NCBI GenBank assembly: GCA_964426355.1
Contig: CAYRRA010000055.1
Location: 1-22,387, forward strand
Length of the DNA stretch: 22,387 nt
Reading direction: 5' to 3'
Source of the DNA: JAJFTV01 sp964426355
GTDB taxonomy: Bacteria; Chloroflexota; Anaerolineae; Anaerolineales; Anaerolineaceae
The notes beneath the pieces are model-generated. The model had not been told where the DNA came from and did no database searches. It saw nothing but the letters and a program-made list of their open reading frames with translations. Below are positions 1 through 7,068 of this stretch, in pieces; positions within the stretch are counted from its first letter, which is position 1; each line of letters begins with the position of its first letter. Position numbers and translations under genes: made by a program.

Positions 1-256
1 ACAAAGAGAATCAGGAAAATTGATTGGAAGAGTAATACTGACATTGCAGTCCTGTTACTTGTGATAACCGGTATTCTGGAAGTGCGCCAGTAAACGCGAG
101 TAGAGGTCTGCTTCAAACCAGGGATTGATACACTGAGTTCGGATATCTGTTTTTATACCCGAACTAAGGAGTACTTTGGCTAACGATAGATTGTTGTGTG
201 AGTAAGCCTCCACTGACCTTTCCGGTGGCAATTTCCGGTGATCTGTACACTACGGA
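1..256. other. Left edge, no gene assigned
   Basis: No complete gene is visible here. Reading from base 1 on the plus strand, one frame stays open for 30 codons and stops at 91-93, ending ITGILEVRQ. This could be the last residues of a gene entering from the left, but 30 open codons is not enough to claim it. A 9-base direct repeat, TTTCCGGTG, occurs at 219-227 and 232-240, just downstream of the minus-strand chemoreceptor stop. No convincing terminator hairpin for that receptor was found. Confidence 0.3.
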
Positions 257-1891
257 TTAGCGTGAAAGCTTGAACTTTTCTACCAGTTGGTTCAATTCAT
301 CCGCCATTTGCGCCAGAGATTTTGTGGAATAGATCACCTCGTTCATCTGAGCGCTCATTTCCTCAGCGCCAGCGCTTACTTCCTCTATGGCAGCGCTGTT
401 TTCTTCACTGACGCTAGCGATATTCTCAATTGCCTGAGACATCTCAATTGATCCAGTGGACATTTCTTTTGTTGCTGCGGTGTTTTGCTCGACCACAGTA
501 GATACCCGATCCATGGCGGTTACAAGGTCACTGGACATGGAACTCATGTTTCCGGTTGCCCTGGCGATCTCTTGCCCGCTAACCAATCCGACCTGGGAGG
601 TTCTCAGCAGTTTTTCAAGTGATTCGCTGGATTGATTTGCGTAAGAAACACCTTTCTCTACTTCTGAACTGCTTTCCTGCATGGCATCAACGGCGTCTGT
701 TACGGTTTGTTGGATGGCATGGATCAATACGCCGATTTCCTTTGTAGCGAGGGTTGATTTTTCAGCCAGTTTTCGCACTTCATCAGCCACCACTGCAAAC
801 CCCTTACCGTGCTCACCGGCGCGTGCAGCCTCGATAGCCGCATTTAACGCCAATAGATTGGTTTGCGAGGCAATGTCATCAATCGTCTGAACGATTGCAC
901 CGATCTGATCTGAACGCTGCCCCATTTCCTGGACTTTTTGAGAGGAAAGATTGACCTTGCTTTGAATAGATTGCATACCCTGGATGGTTTGTTCGACAAC
1001 GTGGGCGCTGTCTTTTGCTACCTGTACCGAACTGGCAGTGTTTTCGGCTAGTTTTTGGGTATTGTCAGAAATTTGCTGAATCGCATCGGAAAGCCTGCCT
1101 GTGGCTGATGAAGCCACTTGCACAGCAGAAGCCTGTTCCTGCGCGCCATTTGCAACCTCGGTGATAACATAAGACATTTGATCGATAAACTTGGCAGTTT
1201 GTGAAACCGATTCGTTTTGCTGTGAAGCACCACTTGCCACCTGCTGGATGGCGGTGGTAATTTGCTCGGCTGCCTGCCCGGATTGACTGGCTGTGGTTGA
1301 TAACAACGTTGAGGTTTCCCTCAGTTGGGCAGCGCTTTTGGCAATATGATCGATACTGTATTTCAAACTTCCCATCATTTTCTCGATGGCAATCCCTAAT
1401 TCATCTGATTCGGATAGGATCTTAACTTCTGCTGTCAGGTCGCCTGCTGCAATGCTCATGGCAGTGTCGGATAAATATTGAAGCCGCATTTCGGTGTTTT
1501 TAAGACCCTGCCCCATTTCTCCGAGTTCCCCTCTGATGCCCATGATCTTCTTTTTAATTTCTTCAGGAATTTCACGATTGAGATTCCCTTGAAACCCAAG
1601 TGAGCGGATTGCCCCTTTCATAATTTTGATTGGTTCAACAATCTTGTTGTAGAACAGCATAATCACCACCAGAATCGCAATGATGACCACAACAAAGATC
1701 ATGACCAGGTATAAAACTGTTCCAAAGGTGGCAATCAGGAACCCACCTACAGCACAAATAGCTGCGACGATAACGATCCAAATTGTAAAACGATAGGTGA
1801 GTTCACCAAAGAAGCGGTTCGAAATATACAAGATCACCGGAATCGAAATAACGATCCCTACGAGCAGGTATAAGAGAAGATCAGTATTCAT
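257..1891 (-). CDS. Methyl-accepting chemotaxis protein without extracellular sensor domain
   Basis: A 544-residue chemoreceptor that would feed a CheA/CheW kinase array in the inner face of the membrane. Three hydrophobic segments fill the N-terminus (about 5-24, 35-55, 58-81) with only short loops, so there is no room for a ligand-binding ectodomain. A HAMP-like start with the usual proline (IVEPIKIM, from about 84) and a second HAMP-like unit (about 137-180, with AAGDLTAEV and DELGIAIEKM) follow. The signalling coiled coil runs from about 185 to the end; its conserved hairpin tip (about 337-375) contains NAAIEAARAGEHGKGF. No CheR/CheB-tethering pentapeptide is visible at the C-terminus, which ends KFKLSR. 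The ATG at 1891 is preceded by AGAGGT at good spacing. The receptor is divergent from the lipoprotein at 2065. With no sensor domain it may report membrane state or redox, or signal through partners; that is inference. Confidence 0.93.
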   Translation of the reverse strand: MNTDLLLYLLVGIVISIPVILYISNRFFGELTYRFTIWIVIVAAICAVGGFLIATFGTVLYLVMIFVVVIIAILVVIMLFYNKIVEPIKIMKGAIRSLGFQGNLNREIPEEIKKKIMGIRGELGEMGQGLKNTEMRLQYLSDTAMSIAAGDLTAEVKILSESDELGIAIEKMMGSLKYSIDHIAKSAAQLRETSTLLSTTASQSGQAAEQITTAIQQVASGASQQNESVSQTAKFIDQMSYVITEVANGAQEQASAVQVASSATGRLSDAIQQISDNTQKLAENTASSVQVAKDSAHVVEQTIQGMQSIQSKVNLSSQKVQEMGQRSDQIGAIVQTIDDIASQTNLLALNAAIEAARAGEHGKGFAVVADEVRKLAEKSTLATKEIGVLIHAIQQTVTDAVDAMQESSSEVEKGVSYANQSSESLEKLLRTSQVGLVSGQEIARATGNMSSMSSDLVTAMDRVSTVVEQNTAATKEMSTGSIEMSQAIENIASVSEENSAAIEEVSAGAEEMSAQMNEVIYSTKSLAQMADELNQLVEKFKLSR

Positions 1892-2064
1892 TTTTACCTC
1901 TAATCAATCAGTATTATGGATGGGTTGGTGTTATGCAGGGGGTATTGATAATAGGATCATATCCGATAAACATTTTTTCTTGAGTAAAAAAACAAATAAA
2001 TTCATTGATCAGAACTGTTGAGTTTCACTTGACAGTTTACCAGGATTGATGCAGTATTGGGAAT

Positions 2065-2775
2065 ATGAAAATAACCCCTTTTGGATTCTTATCGTTTTTT
2101 CTTCGGCTGCTAAGCGCTTTAAGCTTGTTGTTACTGACCTCTTGCCAGATTCTCTCTGCGGACGATGAATCGCTTGTGAGTGAAGAAAGTGTGAACAATG
2201 AAAATTCTTCAGAACAGGCATCCACTATGGTAAGTATATCGCAAACTGAAGAGACCCCCCTGCCGGTAACGCAGTCTGGTGTTCTGGAGTTGCGCCTGCA
2301 AATGTGGGCTGGCAGTGGACAGGAATGTGTTCGGGCATATCCGTTTTCCATTCGCGAGGAAGAAGGGCGCATTTTGCTGACAGGCGATGGGCAGGTACAA
2401 ATGGAGTGTGCTTTTGCCAACGAGTATTGCGAAGATACCTGCCGCACACTGCACATCGATTATGCGTTGGACACGCGTATTGATGGCGAAATTTTGCTTG
2501 ATGAAGAGGGCGCATCTGCCTATCAAGTAGACTTGTATCTGTTTTTTGATGGGCAATTGAAGGAATATTTCACCGATTTTCCGCCTGAGGTTTCCGTGCA
2601 ATATACCGAAAGCTCGCCGATGATCGAAAATGCAGGTGATTTGGTTTCAGTATCCATGCCATATCAGGATGGCGCTGTTGCGGTTTTATTGCAAGGTGAA
2701 CCGGATGTGGATCCTGACCAACTGCCCGTCTTGCCGGCTGCGGCAATCTGGACGTTGACGCTGCACCTGCCATGA
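2065..2775 (+). CDS. Putative secreted lipoprotein, function unknown
   Basis: A 236-residue protein I do not recognise. It begins with a basic-hydrophobic signal (about 1-23) and a clear lipobox, LTSC, with the lipidated cysteine at 27. An acidic, serine-rich linker follows (about 31-65), then a globular region of about 165 residues with four cysteines (88, 115, 122, 126) that could form two disulfides outside the cell. The pattern of short hydrophobic strands (for example VDLYLFFDG and AVAVLLQG) suggests beta structure. A perfect TTGACA lies at 2029-2034, with CAGTAT 17 bases further on, so transcription might begin almost at the ATG. The only ribosome-binding sequence is a weak GGGA next to the start. 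It stands alone between two convergent or divergent chemoreceptor genes. It may be an accessory surface protein, but nothing in the sequence ties it to chemotaxis. Confidence 0.75.
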   Translation: MKITPFGFLSFFLRLLSALSLLLLTSCQILSADDESLVSEESVNNENSSEQASTMVSISQTEETPLPVTQSGVLELRLQMWAGSGQECVRAYPFSIREEEGRILLTGDGQVQMECAFANEYCEDTCRTLHIDYALDTRIDGEILLDEEGASAYQVDLYLFFDGQLKEYFTDFPPEVSVQYTESSPMIENAGDLVSVSMPYQDGAVAVLLQGEPDVDPDQLPVLPAAAIWTLTLHLP

Positions 2776-2816
2776 AAGCAGCGAAAGGTTTGACGCGGTC
2801 TTCCTTCACCTGGGTT

Positions 2817-2856
2817 AAAACGAAACGCGCTTTGGGTTTTCTCAAGCGCGTTTCGT
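2817..2856 (-). terminator. Hairpin terminator between convergent genes
   Basis: A perfect 13-base inverted repeat (2820-2832 with 2844-2856, left arm ACGAAACGCGCTT) has an 11-base loop. Read on the minus strand it is followed by TTTT, so it mainly suits the chemoreceptor that ends at 2970. On the plus strand no T-run follows, though it may still stop transcription from the lipoprotein gene. Confidence 0.75.
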
Positions 2857-2969
2857 CCGAAAGGAGACCTGTATTATTTCAAATCAGCCTGCGAGCGGTA
2901 GTTTTGACCTTTTTTCACTGACGCTGTTCAGGCACAAATACTCTTTTTTTCTTATCTGCCATAAAGTTC

Positions 2970-5432
2970 TTAATCCGAAGATAACTTGAAGCTAGACACC
3001 ACTTCTTGCAAGGATGAAGCCATGTTTTGCATGTCTGTGGCTGCCTTGGATACTTCTTGTGCCTGAGCACTGACTTCTTCGGTGCTGGCGCTAACCTCTT
3101 CGGTTGCGGCGCTGTTTTCTTCGGAGATACTGGCGATGTTTTCAATGGCGGTGGTTACTTCATTGGCGCTGGCAGCCATCTCTTCGGTTGCGGCGGTATT
3201 TTCCTCAATGACAGCGGATACGGTATCCACTGCAACCACCATCTCGTTTGCGGCAGACATCATTTGTTCGGCAGCGTTGGCTGCCAGTTCAGATTGGGTG
3301 TACACGTTTTCGGATGACTTGAGGATATTTTCCAGTGAAATACCTGCTGTCCCGGCTTTTTCTACACCCTTTTCTACTTCCTGACCGCTGATTTGCATGG
3401 CGTTTACCGCTTCCTTAATGGTGATCTGGATGTTGGTAATTAATTCGGCGATCTCTTTGGTTGCCAGGGATGAACGTTCTGCCAGTTTGCTGACCTCATC
3501 GGCAACGACGGCAAAGCCTTTTCCGTGTTCACCGGCGCGCGCGGCTTCAATGGCGGCGTTCAAAGCAAGCAGGTTGGTTTGTGATGCGATATCCTCGATG
3601 GTTTCAATGATTTGCCCAATCTGTTCTGAACGCTGTCCCATTTCCTGAATGCTGTTTCCGACCTGCCCTACTTTATCACGGATGGACTGCATTCCGTTGA
3701 TGGTTTCCGACACGCGCTGGGTGCCTTCCTGGGCAAGCCTGGCGGCTTCCCCGGCGCCATCGGTTGCCATTTTTATATTCTCAATCGCCTGTTGAATGGC
3801 TTTGTTCATCTCAGCGGTGATTTCAGAGGCTTTTTGAATGGCAACAGCCTGTTCGCCAGCGCCACGGGCAACCCCTTCAATCGCCCGGTTGAGCTGATCT
3901 ACAGCCGATGCTGTGGTATTAATGCTCTCTGTTTGACGAGTGGTGCCGGCTGCGACCTGTTGGATGGTGGTCGAAATCTGGTCGGTAGCCCTTCCAGCCT
4001 GCGCAGCTACCTCTGCGAGCGTGCCGGATGCTGAGTTCACCCCTTCTGCATTCTTCACCACCGAACGGATTAAGTTTTGCAGATTGGTGATCATTAACTG
4101 GAATGAATTGCCTAATACATCTGCGGGTGATTTCGGCTGTACCCTCACCGCAAGGTTGTTTGCAGCAATTTCACCTGCTGCTGAGGTCATTTCGGTCATG
4201 TAATCGATCAACCCCTCAATGGCACGGCTGATTTCGCCGATTTCGTCTTTGCGCAAAGACATCAGGTGCGTGGATTGTTCTTTCCCCTCTGTACCCGCAT
4301 TGATGTTGATCTCTCCCTGTGAAAGTCGTTTAATGGATTGTGTGATGATGCGGATGGGGTTGGAGATGCCGGTTGCCAGAACCCACCCTATCAGGCTGAA
4401 TATCATTGCCACGCTGACCGCCAGCAAGATACTGTACAGCAGATTGCGGCGGGTTACCTGGTTGATTTCTGATAATTCCTGCACCATGACGATTTCCCAG
4501 CCGAGGGCTTCACCCAGTTTACCGCTCAACTCGCTTTGTGCTGCCAGGGCGGGCTGTCCAGCCAGGGTCTGCATATTGGCACTCCAAACCTCATCGCTGT
4601 TGAGGAAATCTTGCAACCATTGCGGCGCTGTCTGCATCAACATGCTTTCATCGCTTGCATACAGTATGTTATCACTGGCATCCAGCAGGATGGCTTCTCC
4701 TGTTTGCCCAATGCGGACCGCGGAGAGCGTCTCGAAAATGACAGAAACATCCACTGTCCCGCGCAGTATACCGATGACAGCCCCGTCCTGGTCACGCACG
4801 GGTGTGGCAATGTTCATCGCATATTCTTCGCTCGATTCGTCATAACTCACTTTATCGATAAAATCAGCCCCCTGACCGTTGGCGAAAGCAGCCTTCCACC
4901 AGCCCTCATCGGATTGCAGGTAGTCGCCGGTTCGCCCCGACATTGCAACGTTGAGCCCATAGATGTCCGTGATAAAGACTTCGATTTCACCGGGGAAATT
5001 CGCCATAAATGTCCGCAAGTATTGGCTGACTTCGTTTTCTTCGATTTCGGTGACCAATGCTTCGACGCTGTTTGCCATGTTTTGCCAGCCAGTATCGATT
5101 TGCTCAATCTCTTCCTGGCTTAATGCGGCGTTGACCTGGTTGGCTTCGCTCACCAGTTGGATGATGTCAGGTGTGATTGCTAAAACTTTTAGCTCATTCA
5201 CTCGCTTCTCGATGTTTTCTGCTGCGCGCAGCACATTGTCTCTACCAATTAACGTCAATTCTTCTCCAACCAGTAAATGGGTGTTTTGTGTGATGCTGAT
5301 GGAGTTGAAGATAGTCAGAGAAGCGACTGAAACAATAATGACCAACAAGACGATCAGGATGATTTTGGTACGGATCGCCAGGTGGTTCCAGGGGTTCACC
5401 CTGCTCGCCCCCGCTCTGGTTTTTGAGACCAT
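2970..5432 (-). CDS. Methyl-accepting chemotaxis protein with dCache sensor domain
   Basis: An 820-residue transmembrane chemoreceptor. The order is: cytoplasmic N-tail, TM1 (about 23-45), extracellular double-Cache sensor (about 46-328), TM2 (about 331-354), HAMP (about 352-412), a second HAMP-like unit (about 410-460), and a long signalling coiled coil to the end. The hairpin tip (about 611-652) contains NAAIEAARAGEHGKGF. The membrane-distal Cache module shows the typical core: GDYLQSDEGWWKAA (169-182), a tyrosine at 197, and GTVDVS with Asp 228. The arginine normally found two residues before the first tryptophan of this motif is Glu 176 here, so the ligand is probably not a standard alpha-amino acid held by its carboxylate. 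The ATG at 5432 has AGGAAAGGTG just upstream. No C-terminal pentapeptide is seen. It does not pair with any che gene in this window. Confidence 0.95.
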   Translation of the reverse strand: MVSKTRAGASRVNPWNHLAIRTKIILIVLLVIIVSVASLTIFNSISITQNTHLLVGEELTLIGRDNVLRAAENIEKRVNELKVLAITPDIIQLVSEANQVNAALSQEEIEQIDTGWQNMANSVEALVTEIEENEVSQYLRTFMANFPGEIEVFITDIYGLNVAMSGRTGDYLQSDEGWWKAAFANGQGADFIDKVSYDESSEEYAMNIATPVRDQDGAVIGILRGTVDVSVIFETLSAVRIGQTGEAILLDASDNILYASDESMLMQTAPQWLQDFLNSDEVWSANMQTLAGQPALAAQSELSGKLGEALGWEIVMVQELSEINQVTRRNLLYSILLAVSVAMIFSLIGWVLATGISNPIRIITQSIKRLSQGEININAGTEGKEQSTHLMSLRKDEIGEISRAIEGLIDYMTEMTSAAGEIAANNLAVRVQPKSPADVLGNSFQLMITNLQNLIRSVVKNAEGVNSASGTLAEVAAQAGRATDQISTTIQQVAAGTTRQTESINTTASAVDQLNRAIEGVARGAGEQAVAIQKASEITAEMNKAIQQAIENIKMATDGAGEAARLAQEGTQRVSETINGMQSIRDKVGQVGNSIQEMGQRSEQIGQIIETIEDIASQTNLLALNAAIEAARAGEHGKGFAVVADEVSKLAERSSLATKEIAELITNIQITIKEAVNAMQISGQEVEKGVEKAGTAGISLENILKSSENVYTQSELAANAAEQMMSAANEMVVAVDTVSAVIEENTAATEEMAASANEVTTAIENIASISEENSAATEEVSASTEEVSAQAQEVSKAATDMQNMASSLQEVVSSFKLSSD

Positions 5433-5525
5433 TTTTCACCTTTCCTTTTTTACTTTTAGAATAGAAAATAGTACCTGTAAAAAAAGATATGTAATGGATA
5501 GATTCTGTATAGTTTTACAGGAGAG

Positions 5526-5537
5526 ATTTGTACAAAT
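5526..5537. promoter_or_regulatory. Palindrome at predicted transcription start of dCache receptor
   Basis: ATTTGTACAAAT is a perfect 12-base palindrome. It lies 4 bases downstream of the predicted -10 box for the receptor starting at 5432, so it would cover the +1 site. This position suits a repressor operator. No regulator can be named from the sequence. Confidence 0.35.
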
Positions 5538-5541
5538 TTAT

Positions 5542-5571
5542 TTTATAGTAATCTGACAGGAAATGTGTAAA
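5542..5571 (-). promoter_or_regulatory. Predicted promoter of dCache chemoreceptor gene
   Basis: On the minus strand TTTACA (5566-5571) and TATAAA (5542-5547) are separated by 18 bases, a good match to a housekeeping sigma promoter. Transcription would start near 5535, giving a leader of about 100 bases before the ATG at 5432. Confidence 0.5.
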
Positions 5572-5653
5572 AAAGAACTAAAATATTCTCTGAGTACAGG
5601 ATGAGTATATTTTGGGTTGTACTTTTTTTGACAGATCAGGCACTGCAACAAGG

Positions 5654-5950
5654 TTAGGTAAGTGTGCTTGAGGGGTTGTTATTGCTCCGGTGAGCGCCGC
5701 CCGCAATGGGTGGCAGGAAGGTGACTTCTGCGTTGGAAGGAATAATATCTGAATCAAGAAAGATATGGTGTTTGTTAATCAACACCACGACGTTGGCAAG
5801 CTGCGGTCCCAGCGGCGGGCAGGCTTTTTTGAGCAGTGTTTTCAGTTCTCCCACGGTACAGCCGTGGGGAATGTCCATTTCAATCTGGTTGGTGCCGGCT
5901 TTTTCTTTCAGATTGGCATACAGCCTGATGTTGATTTTGTGCTTATCCAT
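5654..5950 (-). CDS. MoaD/ThiS-family beta-grasp sulfur-carrier-like protein with C-terminal tail
   Basis: A 98-residue ubiquitin-like protein of the MoaD/ThiS type. Members carry sulfur as a C-terminal glycyl thiocarboxylate, for molybdopterin, thiamine, tRNA thiolation or cysteine synthesis. Visible family marks are INIRLYANLKEKAG at the N-terminus (a MoaD-like opening), TVGELKTLL (32-40), VVVLINKH, and EVTFLPPIAGG near the end. The family normally ends at the di-glycine; here Gly 84-Gly 85 is followed by 13 more residues, AHRSNNNPSSTLT. The tail must be removed before activation, or the protein does another job. I placed the start at the ATG at 5950, because an upstream in-frame ATG at 5995 overlaps a probable -10 box and would add an unrelated basic stretch. 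No clear ribosome-binding sequence precedes it. No moa, thi or E1-like gene is nearby, so the pathway is not settled. Confidence 0.8.
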   Translation of the reverse strand: MDKHKINIRLYANLKEKAGTNQIEMDIPHGCTVGELKTLLKKACPPLGPQLANVVVLINKHHIFLDSDIIPSNAEVTFLPPIAGGAHRSNNNPSSTLT

Positions 5951-5993
5951 TATTTGTATTATAGTTCGCAGAAATATTCGTAATCTTTTCCAC

Positions 5994-6002
5994 ATTCTAG
6001 CA
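5994..6002 (-). promoter_or_regulatory. Predicted extended -10 promoter of MoaD-like gene
   Basis: On the minus strand TGCTAGAAT forms an extended -10 element, with TTTAAT 17 bases upstream as a weak -35. A second TATAAT on the same strand (5958-5963) lies only 7 bases before the ATG at 5950; if used, it would give a leaderless message. Confidence 0.4.
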
Positions 6003-6076
6003 TATTTTTCCTATGGATTAAAGTTTTTTCGCTTTTTAGAAAATCGTCGAAGAAATTTTCGTCTCATACACCCCTA

Positions 6077-6085
6077 TGCTATAAT
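6077..6085 (+). promoter_or_regulatory. Predicted extended -10 promoter of small membrane protein gene
   Basis: TGCTATAAT is a consensus extended -10 element about 30 bases before the ATG at 6115. The -35 region is poor, as expected for extended -10 promoters. The same ATGCTATAATGA string occurs before dnaE (9284-9295). Confidence 0.6.
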
Positions 6086-6114
6086 GAAATTGATTATCAG
6101 GGAGCGAAAAACCA

Positions 6115-6318
6115 ATGACTGATCCGCAACAACCAGAAAAAATCCCCTACTATCCAGGTCGCTATATCGGCATGGGCGTTGGCTTGGGCTTGATTTTTGG
6201 TGCAGCCCTGGGCTATTTTTCAGGCGATATGGTAATGGGTGTTCTGGTGGGAGCACTCGGCGGCGCCTTGATTGGCTGGATTTTGGATTGTCGAAAGAGA
6301 AACAAAACTGAAACTTGA
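6115..6318 (+). CDS. Small two-helix glycine-rich membrane protein
   Basis: A 67-residue protein I do not recognise as a named family. A short polar N-tail with PQQPEKIPYYPGR leads into two hydrophobic, glycine-rich helices (about 17-36 and 38-57). The second carries spaced glycines of the glycine-zipper kind (GVLVGALGGALIG), which favour tight helix packing or oligomers in the membrane. The C-terminus is basic and cytoplasmic by the positive-inside rule (CRKRNKTET). AGGGAG lies 10 bases before the ATG, and an extended -10 promoter lies just upstream, so expression is credible despite the small size. The next membrane protein follows after 57 bases on the same strand and may be co-transcribed. 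Confidence 0.75.
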   Translation: MTDPQQPEKIPYYPGRYIGMGVGLGLIFGAALGYFSGDMVMGVLVGALGGALIGWILDCRKRNKTET

Positions 6319-6375
6319 TTCCTAAATTTGCGTATATTTATTAGGATACTGTAAGTGAACTCGCAGGAGGCAGAT

Positions 6376-6828
6376 ATGTCTGACAACGATAGCTGGGATG
6401 AAAAAGACGAAAAAGACGAGAAAGATGAAAAGGAAGTAGAAAAGCACGAAGAAAAAACGGTGGATGAAAAATGGCGGCGCGACCCATTGGGAACCATTGC
6501 CTGGGCTGCCGTTTTGATTTGGGCTGGTGTTGTGCTGCTGTTGGTTAATAACACCAATTTACTGGCAGGGATCCCATTTATTAACCTGAATGAATGGGGT
6601 TGGGTGTCACCGACATGGTCTCTGATTTTTATCGGAGCGGGCGTGATATTTATTATCGAGGCTTTGATCCGCCTCGCGGTGCCAGCATACCGGCGTCCCA
6701 TCTGGGGCTCTATCTTTTTTGCAATTATCTTAATTGGGATTGGGTTGGGGAATATCTTCGATTGGCGCATTGTGGCAGCCGCAGCCCTGATCCTGCTTGG
6801 GTTATCAATGTTGTTTCGCGGGAAGTAA
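6376..6828 (+). CDS. Four-helix membrane protein with acidic N-tail, LiaI/LiaF-like topology
   Basis: A 150-residue protein. The N-terminal 35 residues are highly charged, with four DEK units in a row (residues 8-19), encoded by a 9-base near-tandem repeat at 6397-6432. Four hydrophobic helices follow (about 40-57, 80-101, 109-127, 131-147), with a short WGW loop and a basic end. The helix pattern and phrases such as IWAGVVLLLVNN and LIGIGLGNIF resemble the LiaI/LiaF-like transmembrane region found in cell-envelope stress proteins; this is a resemblance only. I chose the ATG at 6376 over a GTG at 6355, because AGGAGG sits at 6365-6370, five bases before it. The role is unknown. It may form a pair with the 67-residue protein upstream. 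Confidence 0.8.
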   Translation: MSDNDSWDEKDEKDEKDEKEVEKHEEKTVDEKWRRDPLGTIAWAAVLIWAGVVLLLVNNTNLLAGIPFINLNEWGWVSPTWSLIFIGAGVIFIIEALIRLAVPAYRRPIWGSIFFAIILIGIGLGNIFDWRIVAAAALILLGLSMLFRGK

Positions 6829-6866
6829 TGCGCCAGCAATCCTGCGGGCAAAGACCTTAACATGAA

Positions 6867-6900
6867 TTCGGGTGTGAGGTCTCATCATCTCACACCCGAA
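6867..6900. terminator. Hairpin between convergent genes
   Basis: A perfect 12-base inverted repeat (6867-6878 with 6889-6900, left arm TTCGGGTGTGAG) with a 10-base loop lies between the plus-strand membrane protein and the minus-strand GH3-family gene. Neither side has a long T-run, so it is a weak or bidirectional terminator. The rest of 6829-7068 shows nothing I can assign. Confidence 0.6.
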
Positions 6901-7068
6901 AAGTCACCTGATTCTTATCTTTTATGGTCTCAAAAAATCACACCTTGTAAATCAAATAATCTAGCTTCCAATCCTGGCTGGCAAGTACGGCGAGAGCGGA
7001 GTAGCTCTGGATATGCCTGCATGGAAAGGTGATCCGGGATTTATAGTCTGCGAATCCGTCTTTCCCAG

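Noticed and set aside
1..93. Open frame at the left edge ending ITGILEVRQ
   Set aside because: Only 30 codons, no family signal and no following terminator. A gene tail is possible but cannot be shown.
219..240. TTTCCGGTG direct repeat, two copies
   Set aside because: Nine bases with a four-base spacer, easily chance; no second site or structure supports a function.
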